Source of the DNA: Lasiosphaeria ovina | Lineage: Eukaryota > Ascomycota > Sordariomycetes > Sordariales > Lasiosphaeriaceae | Direction of reading: 5' to 3' | NCBI GenBank assembly: GCA_033439765.1 | Contig: JAULSN010000016.1 | Location: forward strand, 248,001 to 312,000 | DNA length: 64,000 bases | Part shown: one piece after another, positions 34,731-43,342 of the stretch | Numbering within the stretch: position 1 is the stretch's first letter | Layout: every line of letters starts with the position of its first letter | The notes under the pieces: generated by a model | The model's database searches: none | What the model saw: only the letters and a program-made list of their open reading frames with translations | Told to the model about the DNA's origin: nothing | Position numbers and translations under genes: made by a program

Positions 34731-35816
34731 CAATAACCGATGGCGTTGGACAGCGACGGTGTGTTGGGATTGTCAATGACCTGTTGGAGCTTGGAAATGG
34801 AGGCTTATTCAGCCAGACAGGCGCTTCCATGGCTGAAGAATTGTCAATGGGACTCTGACGATCAAGTTCGTCCCGGCCGGTTCGGAATTGGTTTTGTTCA
34901 TTGGTTGGAAGTGTGAAAGTGTGGCCCTATGGCGATGGAAGACAGCCAGTGGAGGGCCTTCCGTGAGTTCAAAATACAGCACTGCCGTTTCCTTTTCTAA
35001 TTTCGGTCTTGAGTGGACAATTCGCGAGCGGTGAAAAAGGCCGCTGCATGATGCAATACAGGTTCTAGAACGATTCTACACGATGAGGTATGAGTTCCGC
35101 GCAATTGATCAATCACCTGGTAATCGAGATGGGGGCGATGGTGTCATCTGGTTGGTCCAGCGGGGTCTAGGTGCTGAGCAGAAGAATGCTGGCCTGGCCG
35201 CTGGTGAATAATTAGGGTAGGTGGTAGCCCGTTGGTCAGGCCGTCGAGGTGGGAGCCAGACGGGCTGGGCCCGAAGCGCAGCTGCGTTTGGATGGGGAAA
35301 CGAGGCGAGGGCGACGTTGGAGAGAGGGAAACAGGATAAACCGTGAGGTGAATCCTCGCGCCTTAGTTGATTTAATTTGCAATACGCGGAGAGAAAGCTT
35401 TCTGGGTGGATTGAAGGAGCTCGATAGGTAGTAGAGCTTGTTGGTTGGCCAATGGGTTCCCTCCCATCTCATTTTCGAGCTTCGCATTTCCGAAGAAGTC
35501 CATGGAAGTTAGGTGCTAGCGAGCGATGGGCACTGCCCAGGCGTGCTTGCGACCGTAGTGAATCCTTCCCGACAGGCAAATCGAGCCTGGGCGGCCGAAC
35601 TCGTGCCGTTGGGGCCCTGCGAGAGAGCTCTTGCGCCGTGGGGCGCGCGTCCAGAACCGGCGCATCTTGGACTACCTCACTCAAACTCGGGGGGACGGGG
35701 GCAAACGGGCAGTGGGATTTGAACCTCGCGACTTGCGGCGGCCGACAAGAGCCTATACTACAGTAGGTGAGCCGCACGAGTGTGGGGTTTGGTGATGTGG
35801 ATGTGCAACGGCCATC

Positions 35817-35860
35817 TGGCGGCGGCGGCAGGCGGAAGGCGGCAGGCGGCAGGCGGCAGT
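35817..35860. repeat. GGCGGCA-type G-rich tandem repeat
   Basis: Imperfect 7-mer repeats of GGCGGCA/GGCGGAA in tandem, intergenic. Confidence 0.75.
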
Positions 35861-36240
35861 GTGGGCCCAACTGAGGTGGGGACTGGGACTCCACTCCATC
35901 CATTGTGGAGGGAGGGAGGGGCGTAGGGCTGGCCGCTGGCCGCTGGCGGCTCTCACCTCATGTCACTCACTCACTGCCCGAAGCAACACGTCATTCCTCT
36001 AAATAATTACCGAGAACCCGTATCTGTACCTGTAATTACGACTCGACGCCGAGTACACTGCAGATGGTGTATTGTGGGTGTGGCTGATCCCCACTTCCCA
36101 ACGGCGCCTGTACAGTACCTCTGGAGCTTTCCACGTATTGCGCGAGTATCAGTACCTCGCTGCCTAAATCCGGTCGACACAGGCGCACAGCTGCTAGCAC
36201 CTGCATGCACTGCAACTGTGCACCTCCTCACCCACGTCCC

Positions 36241-36281
36241 CACACCACACCACACCACACCACACCACACCACACCACACC
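36241..36281. repeat. CACAC pentanucleotide microsatellite, 8 copies
   Basis: Eight perfect copies of the pentamer CACAC in a row. A related but degenerate CAC-C pentamer array occurs 0.7 kb away at 36962-37014. Confidence 0.9.
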
Positions 36282-36961
36282 CCAAAACCAAAACGTCCGT
36301 TTGTAGTATGTAGACGGGTACTGCAGACGCGGGCGCCCCTTGCATCCAAAGCGTGGGCTATTTCCGAGCAGAGCTTCATGGCGGCTTGTTTTGGTCGGAG
36401 CAATAGTCATTATTCACACTCAATCCATCCAACGGCCCCTCTTTTTCTTCTTTTCTTCTTTCTCCCGTCTTCTTGTTCCATGGGGTGCCTGCTGAAGCTG
36501 CATGCCAGATGCAGCATTACGAGTGATGTTAGTGTTACTCAGGCTGCTGTCAATCAGACCGAGCCACCGAGACACCGAGCAGCCACTCACATCCGTCACC
36601 CCGTTCACGGCCACCTCAACCAACCAACCACAAACATAGGCCCGGCTGTGTCTTCCGATTCGATTCCCGCCCCGGCCTGCTTCGGTACTCCCTGTTGACG
36701 CAAGCGTCTTCTCAGTGGGCCACTCGTACGGCTTTTTTCCCTGGTCTGCTCTCAAGCAGAGATGTCCTTGGCGGCCCCATGTCGAGTCGTGCATCCCACA
36801 GAGTCTAGCTCCCAGGCTGCCGTCTCGATGGTATCCTGAGGAACCTAGGCCCGGGTCGAAAGGGGTCTGGAGATTGGATGCTCGTTTCCATTCCAAAAGG
36901 CTGGGATACTGCCCTCCCAGTCTTGGGAGTCTCGGTTGCCAATCACTGGAGTAGAGCGAAT

Positions 36962-37014
36962 TCACCACACCTCACCACACCTCACCGCACCGCACCTCAC
37001 CGTACCGCACCGCA
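36962..37014. repeat. Degenerate CACCG/CACCT pentanucleotide array
   Basis: About ten imperfect pentamers (CACCA, CACCT, CACCG, TACCG), related to the perfect array at 36241. Confidence 0.75.
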
Positions 37015-38080
37015 GTACACATGCTACCTACATTCCACATGGACATGGATATGAACATGCAGCATGTCTTCCCCCACTCTGCCAGTGCCGTGAAGGGAGC
37101 ATGTCAATCATCTTGCTGCAGTTGAATCTGCAGGAGCACCTCTCTTGCAGCTTACGGCCGCGAGTCACTCGTCCGTCCCCAGGTGCATTAGTGTGCTCCT
37201 TGGGGCTCAACAAGCAGAGAAGCGAGAAGCCAAGGTGAAGGTGTAAGTGCCTGCCGACCAACCCTACCCGCACCGGCGTCAAGTCATGTGTGCCGGCCTC
37301 GGAAAGCCTTCGAGTCGGACGAAAGCCACTTAAACCGCCCGAGCCCGCCCGACCGGCGTAGACCATTACCTACTACGTCTCGGTCTAGAGCAACGGACAA
37401 TACTATTCGCACCCCCTCCTCCTCCTTATCCTCAGCCTCCCCGTTCTCTCCTCCTCAGTCTTTTCCACTCTGTCCCCTGTCCCTGCCCTGTGTGCCTTGT
37501 AAAGCTGTTTCATCACACCTTCGCCCTAAGCCCCGCAGTGTCCGCAAAACTACCGGCCACCGGGTCAGGATCCCCCCCCGCAGCGGGAAAGGGGCAGCGC
37601 TATATCATTCCCGTCTGATGTCAACCAGAACAATAGTGCCAAAAGATATGGAGACAGTAATATTGTTCACCATTGTCCTCTATTGTTTTCCTTTCGACTC
37701 CTGAGACGTCATCGGCCAAACACCCTCTTCTCGAACAGTTTGGGGTCCGTTTTGCCACCAACAGTAGGCCGTATCGGCACCACCGGCGTCGAACAGCAGC
37801 GCTCTTCTGGCCCAGTCGGCGCCCTGGCTCGATATATAATCCCCGCTGGCTCTCCTTCTCCAACAACCGGTTACTCAACCGTCGCTCCGGGGAACCACCA
37901 GAGACAGGATCAGCCACAAGCCTCCGAGTTGCCTTCAGGACACCACGGCAGACACAGTTGTGCTTGACCCGATACATACCTCTCTGCCTTATCTTCTCCC
38001 TCCCATTTGGCCTTTGGCATATTTCCCCCCCGGACACTTGGCCTTGATTTCCGACTCCGAACCCCACCCACCATCACACC

Positions 38081-40006
38081 ATGCTCCTCACGGGCGCCTT
38101 CAAGAGCCAACGGCTCAGTACCGGGCTTCACATCATGCAAGAGATAAGAGTCGGACAGCTTGATGCCAGCGAAGTCAACTTCGACGCCACACTTGATGGC
38201 CCCACTCTGACATTACCAGAACGCCTTATCGACGACATCTCTGGCGGCGCGTATGCCCTCGACCGACAGAAGTCACTCGAGAGAGAGAAGTACCCCCATG
38301 ACGACACTGTTGGCCTGTCCAACACCACGATCCAGCGCATCCTGAGCAGCATGGTCATCATTGTTCCGTGCAAGAACGAAGCTCCCGAGACGATTGAGGG
38401 CGTCCTGTCGGGGATCCCAAATTCATGCGTCGTCATCCTCGTCTCCAACAGCGCCAGAACCCCAGTCGACCGCTACGAACAAGAGATTCAGATGCTCCAG
38501 AGAGTATGTCACCGGACACAGCGGCGCCGAGCCTTTGCTATACACCAGAAGGATGAAGGAGTAGCTGCGGCACTGGACGCGGCCGGCATGGTTGGACTTA
38601 CGGACCCAGCCGACGGCAAGATCCGCAACGGAAAGGGGGAGGGTATGCTCCTTGGCGTGGCCTTGGCAGCTGTCGTCTGCCCAGACATGCAATATGTCGG
38701 CTTTATCGACGCCGACAACCAGGTGCCCGGCGCCGTCCACGAATATTGCCGCATCTACGCCGCCGGCTTCGCCCTAGTGCCAACCAGCCGAGAACACGCC
38801 ATGGTTCGCCTGCGGTGGGCATCCAAACCCAAGGTGCGCGACAACCAACTCTGCTTCGACGGCGAGGGCCGGAGCTCCATCTTTGTTAATGCTTGGCTCA
38901 ACCGCCTCGTCAAGACCCTCAGCCGTAAAGCCGACAACAAGGAGACCAACCTCATCGTCACGGGCAATGCTGGCGAGCACGCCATGAGCATGGAGCTCGC
39001 CCTCAAGTTGCGAATGGCCGGCGGCTATGCTGTCGAGCCCTTCCACTTCATTGACCTCTTTCAAAGGCAAGGCGTCTTCGCTAAGCAAGCCGACAAGGAC
39101 AGCAACTACGAGGCCAGCACCCATCACGAAGACAACAACGGTATGTCAACAAATACGAAGCCATTATACCAGCGCCGCGACCGGGCCCCTCCCATCGCCC
39201 CGCTCGTTACCTCCACGGCCCACCGTAGCCTCGAGAAGCCCGTCCGCATCCTTCAGATCCGTACTCTGAATCCTCACTTCCACCGCCCGTCCGACGACCA
39301 ACACATCCGCGGCATGCTCGAGTCCGGACTAGGCGCCATCTACCACGCCATTGGCGCCGGCGGCCTCCGCGACGAGATGCGCGCCTTCCTCGCTGGCCAA
39401 CACAACCAGCAACAACAGCAGCAGCAGCAGCACGCTGCTTCGCCGACAAATCCAACAACATTAACCGTCGCCCCACAATCAGAGGCAACACCCCCTCCGT
39501 CGCCAATCACCATGACGGCGACACTCGCTCCCGGCGAGCACAACGGCCTAAAGCACGACGACAGCGCCGCGCCACTGCTCCCCCACCCGCACATCTACCC
39601 GCCCGTCGAGCAACTGGACCTGGCGCGCCTGCGCGCCGCCCTTGCCCAAGAGCAAGGCGCGGCGCACTCGCTGCGACGGTTCACCTCGGAGGGCGGCCGC
39701 CATGCCGGTGCGGCGCAGCGGTGGCGCCGGCGTTTCTCGCCGTCGGTCATGTCGACGCCGGCGTCGACCGGCACATCTACGTTCAACTCGACGGCATCCA
39801 CGTCGATAACCCGCAAGTCTACGGCGACGTCCACCAACACGACTACAAATAACAACACGGCGTCGGCGCCCACGTCCATCGCCTTGACTCTCCTCTGTCT
39901 GCTGCTGCTGCTGCTTGGCTTCTTCGTCTTCTGCACCGTGGTCTTGCACGGCCTTCTCCGCACCCGCGACATGGCCGGCGTGCGTCGCGACGCTTTCCAG
40001 TTTTGA
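38081..40006 (+). CDS. Mannosyl-3-phosphoglycerate synthase with C-terminal membrane anchor
   Basis: A 641-residue, single-exon protein. Residues about 55-440 match mannosyl-3-phosphoglycerate synthase (GT55), which transfers mannose from GDP-mannose to 3-phosphoglycerate, the first step of mannosylglycerate synthesis. Visible: the nucleotide-binding start MVIIVPCKNEAPETIEGVLS at 91-110, GKGEGMLLGVALA near 184-196, the metal-binding DADN at 210-213 in YVGFIDADNQVPG, GNAGEHAMSMELALKLRMAG in the middle, and the late IRTLNPHFH. Prokaryotic enzymes are about 400 residues; here a roughly 190-residue extension follows, with a poly-Q run (from a CAG repeat at 39407-39433), Pro/Thr/Ser/Asn-rich disordered sequence and one hydrophobic segment near 599-625 (TLLCLLLLLLGFFVFCTVVL). 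The C-terminal tail is short and basic, so it looks tail-anchored. A phosphatase partner is not seen nearby. The start has a good context (CACACCATGC). The leader is long and pyrimidine-rich. Confidence 0.88.
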   Translation: MLLTGAFKSQRLSTGLHIMQEIRVGQLDASEVNFDATLDGPTLTLPERLIDDISGGAYALDRQKSLEREKYPHDDTVGLSNTTIQRILSSMVIIVPCKNEAPETIEGVLSGIPNSCVVILVSNSARTPVDRYEQEIQMLQRVCHRTQRRRAFAIHQKDEGVAAALDAAGMVGLTDPADGKIRNGKGEGMLLGVALAAVVCPDMQYVGFIDADNQVPGAVHEYCRIYAAGFALVPTSREHAMVRLRWASKPKVRDNQLCFDGEGRSSIFVNAWLNRLVKTLSRKADNKETNLIVTGNAGEHAMSMELALKLRMAGGYAVEPFHFIDLFQRQGVFAKQADKDSNYEASTHHEDNNGMSTNTKPLYQRRDRAPPIAPLVTSTAHRSLEKPVRILQIRTLNPHFHRPSDDQHIRGMLESGLGAIYHAIGAGGLRDEMRAFLAGQHNQQQQQQQQHAASPTNPTTLTVAPQSEATPPPSPITMTATLAPGEHNGLKHDDSAAPLLPHPHIYPPVEQLDLARLRAALAQEQGAAHSLRRFTSEGGRHAGAAQRWRRRFSPSVMSTPASTGTSTFNSTASTSITRKSTATSTNTTTNNNTASAPTSIALTLLCLLLLLLGFFVFCTVVLHGLLRTRDMAGVRRDAFQF

Positions 40007-40772
40007 GCGTTCTGCTCTCTTCGCTTGACGATATTACACGGCAAAGGTAGCTTGAGGTTTGTATCTCATATCATGATCATTATACGCATTTACGATATGG
40101 CGTTTATCAGTGCTGGGAAAATGTCCCCATTGGCGGGGTGTTCTTTGGCTGTTGCTTTCCGGAGCCGCCTCCCTGGCGGCCTCGGACAACATGCAGACGG
40201 GGGACTGCAACTCTTCCATTTGCTTTTCAGGGCTGGTCTACTGCTAACACACCGGGTTAGGAAAAACGGGCACAGAAATGGGGGCTTTTTTTCTTCTTCC
40301 CTTTTCTATTCACTTCACTTGTCTCTCTTATCGGTCTCGTGCATCATCAAAGCATATTAGCACAACACACAGCACAACTGGCAATTAGTACCAGTACCAT
40401 GTTGGTCGGATACTTTCTGGTAAACTCGGGTAGACTACTTTAGATTAGTTTTAGACTCTACCGCCCAAGCGGCTAGCAAAAAGTACCTTGTGGGGTATTT
40501 ACACAACAATCTTCTCTCCTTTGAAATGTGAAACTGCAATCGTGATCGAGTTGGAATTGATGGAGGATGCTAATTACATTTTGAGAATCTGGGACATTCC
40601 ACCCTAGCGCCTATCTGAATTGATCATCTAGACTACTCAGGTATTCAATCCACCTTGGCGCAAAGGAGGCCTGACTGAGGTTGTGGCGCATTATTCCGAA
40701 CCAACAAGATTTTCTTTTTGTGCCAATTCCTTTGACAATCACCTACGTAATTGTTCACGACACATGATTAGC
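40007..40772. other. Intergenic, no gene seen
   Basis: The 3' flank of the synthase gene. AT-richer sequence with no coding frame. Confidence 0.6.
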
Positions 40773-41370
40773 CTATTCGTTTGCAAGGCTACACGATCTT
40801 GGCCTAATTAGATTGCCAAGATGCGCAGCTGCGATCCTGGCCTGCGCGGTGCAATCTCGGCCTGGGCGTCGTGTAACTATTTGGTCTAGACTTGTATGTT
40901 GGATGTGTGGCCCGCCGCACCCACCTGCACAGCCGCCAACCGGGCGGCCGCGGCCTTGGCGTCGTCGCGTCTGCTGACAGCGGTGGCGACCACCTCGCAC
41001 GACGACGACGCTTGGTGCTGCTGTGGATTTGTGATCTCATTGAAACTTCCTCTTTGAGGGACTGAGGGACAATTGAGAGAAGGAAAAAAAAAAAAAAAAC
41101 TGACCCGCCCCCACTGCCGCCTCCTAGAACTCTCCTCACCGCAACTTCGTCGGCACACACGTCGGAGCTGCGCAGCGCCTCGACATTGGATACGACGGGT
41201 CGAGCGACGCGTAGAGGCTCTGCGGTCTGCACCAGGTCCCACGTCTGGGAGTTGGGCCGCGGCCCCCATGCGATGAGCATGGCTTGCGCCTCGAGGCTCC
41301 TGAATGCGTCGAGCAGGTCGGGGATGGGGGTGTGTCGGTGTGGTTGGTGGCGGGGACACGTCTGGGTCAA
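40773..41370 (-). CDS. Possible multi-exon hypothetical gene
   Basis: A minus-strand exon about 41134-41370 has strong coding character (IPDLLDAFRSLEAQAMLIAW, then VVSNVEALRSSDVCADEVA, with mostly C/G third positions). It ends at a GTGAGG donor in frame. Downstream is a T16 polypyrimidine tract (A16 on the plus strand, 41084-41099). Another coding-like frame then reads CEVVATAVSRRDDAKAAAAR and can be joined in phase through an AATCCACAG acceptor. A GTGGGT donor and a CGCGCAG acceptor would add a last exon ending ANE at 40773. Both joins keep phase 0. The 5' end is open: the frame has no ATG before MLIAW, so an upstream exon is likely. No family recognised. Exon borders are tentative. Confidence 0.4.
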
Positions 41371-41692
41371 TTGCTTCCGTCCTGGCCAATTGTTTCAACA
41401 GACAAATGAGGCTCAGAACACGTTTGCTATCGATCCATGGCGGCTTTATCCCGTCCTAGGGTGGTGTACGACGGCGAGGGTAATCGACTGTTGCCTCCGT
41501 GGTTTGTCTGGCGCGCAGGCTTTGATCGGGCACGGATACTTTGTTCGGAGGACCTGTATTTTCCAAGACCAAATTGCCAGAAGCATGGTGATCTTTTCCT
41601 AAGAACACTATCTAAAATAAGGTAGTAGTAGTATCACTCCCCGGTGCTCGGCATGTATTGCACATTCCTCCCGCCAGCCAATACCACAGCCC
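41371..41692. other. Short intergenic gap
   Basis: The 3' flank of the Q-rich gene and upstream part of the possible minus-strand gene; nothing else seen. Confidence 0.5.
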
Positions 41693-42275
41693 TCAGGCCT
41701 TGCGCGAACCCCCCTTGGCCGGCTCCAGCCCGTCCGCGAGCACGTACTCGACCTCGTCGTCGTCCTCGTCAGACGGGATCTCGAGTCCGTCCTCGATCAT
41801 GACCTGCGCCTCCTGCAGCTCGTCCAGCATATCGAAGCTCTTGGCTATAGAAACCAGCTCCCTGAACTTGAGCAGCCACGTGCCGCCGCCCTCGGCCGCG
41901 AGGAGCTCCATCTCGTGCTCGTCGACTGTGGCCAGTATGCACACCATCTTGGCAGCCCAGCCGTGGCAGCCGTTGCGCACCTCGTGGCCGATAGCGTCGG
42001 AAGCGAGCAAGACTTCTTTGAAGATCTTGCGCATCGTCTCGACGGCGTTGCGCTTGGTCATGTAGCTCGCGCCCTTGGCCGTCGCCTGCTTCACAATGTC
42101 GTCCAACATGCGCTCAATGACCGTCTGGGCGTTGCCCGCCGCCTCGTACTGCCGTGAGCCCGAGAGCGACGCGTACTTTTCGTTGAGCTCATTGAACGCC
42201 TTGTCGTAGTACGCGTCAAAGTTGATGCCCGGCTTTTGCTGTGGGTCTTGATAGCGCGGCGGCGGCGGCGGCGGC

Positions 42276-42314
<39 letters not shown>

Positions 42315-42737
42315 GCCCGCTGCTCGCCCTGCTTCATCTGGGCTTCCATGGATTGCTGCTGCTGGAGCTGCTGCTGCTGGAGCAGGCGCTGCTGATAGAG
42401 CTGTTGCTCCTGATAGAGTTGCTGCCGAAGTTGCTGAAGTTGCTGCTGCTGCATGTCGTGTTGCTTCTGGGCCTGCGTGATGTGGGTATCATGGGCCGCG
42501 ACGCCACTGATTTCGCACTTAATTGCTTGCGCCACGTCGAGGTGATGGACAGCTGCCCAGAGCAGCAGGTCGCTGCGCGTCTGAATGTCAAGATTGGTGA
42601 TACAGTACTGCAGCTCTTGAACCACTGCCGTGTTTGTGCTAGATGGCACTCTCCCAGCTTGCGGCTGCTGAGGGTACTGGGGTTGATCAGACTGCGGTAG
42701 GTACTGAGCCTGCTGGTACTGATGAGGATACTGGGCG

Positions 42738-42778
<41 letters not shown>

Positions 42779-43342
42779 GGCCTGGGCCTGCTGAAGCCGC
42801 TGCATGTACTGAGCTTGTTGAAGCTGCTGATCGTACTGAGCCTGCTGAATCTGCTGGGGGCGCTGGGCATGCTGGGCATGCTGGGCATACTGAGCGCGCT
42901 GAGCGTGCTGGGGCTTGTCGGGAATCTGAGGGGAGAATCGCTGGCGCTGCTGAGGCGGGTGCTGGCCCGGTTGGTATTGCGAGTGAAGAATCTGCTGGGG
43001 ATGCTGAGGTTGACGAGGTTCCTGGGCTTCCTGCTGTTCCTGAGGTTGGTGGGCGTGGACTTGGTGCGGCGACGGAACATTCAGAGGCGACTGGGCCTGC
43101 TGGCCCTGGGGGTGCTGAGGCGGCTGAGGCAGCTGGTAGTTGACGTGGTAGGCGGCCTGGCCTTGGGGCCCTGTTGCGGGGGCGACACTGGCATTGGCAT
43201 TGGCATTGGCATTGGCATTGGCATTGGCATTGGCATTGGGGTCGGGGCTGTGGTGCTGGCCCGCCGTGTCCGATCGCGATCGCTTTGTTCCCCGCTCCAT
43301 GGTGGTAAGAGACTCGATTGAGATGTTGGACTGCGATGCCAT
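41693..43342 (-). CDS. Gln-rich prion-like hypothetical protein
   Basis: A 549-residue, single-exon protein. The first 230 residues are mostly Gln, Pro, His, Ala and Tyr, with an Asn-Ala dipeptide run at about 35-51, a Gln-Ala run near 190-205, and many YxQ/HxQ units; a second Q-rich segment with a poly-Q/poly-P tract lies near 290-370. Two ordered parts are visible: about 240-285 (ELQYCITNLDIQTRSDLLLW, VHHLDVAQAIKC) and about 375-530, a helical domain (FDAYYDKAFNELNEKYASLS, IFKEVLLASDAIGHEVRNGC, WLLKFRELVSIAKSFDMLDE), ending in an acidic DEDDDEVE. A basic KRSRSD near residue 19-24 could be a nuclear signal. A nuclear or chromatin/transcription role and condensate behaviour are inference. It is conserved-looking outside the repeats; I do not know its name. 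Confidence 0.8.
42257..42312. repeat. GGC and CTG trinucleotide runs coding poly-P/poly-Q
   Basis: On the plus strand GGC repeats pass directly into CTG repeats; on the coding minus strand they read as a Gln run followed by a Pro run inside the Q-rich protein. Confidence 0.9.
42739..42790. repeat. GAGCCT hexanucleotide minisatellite (codes Gln-Ala)
   Basis: About eight units, perfect at first and then GGGCCT variants; in frame as alternating Gln-Ala in the Q-rich protein. Confidence 0.9.
43190..43238. repeat. GGCATT hexanucleotide minisatellite (codes Asn-Ala)
   Basis: Eight perfect tandem hexamers, in frame as alternating Asn-Ala near the N-terminus of the Q-rich protein. Confidence 0.92.

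Larger units (their letters stand above)
34731..38080. other. 3.3 kb intergenic region and long MPGS leader
   Basis: Holds several simple repeats (35817-35860, 36241-36281, 36962-37014) and a tRNA-like/SINE-like head on the minus strand near 35710-35790. From about 37370 the sequence becomes pyrimidine-rich, as expected for the promoter and leader of the synthase gene at 38081. The small frames within this leader could act as upstream ORFs but are unsupported otherwise. Confidence 0.5.
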
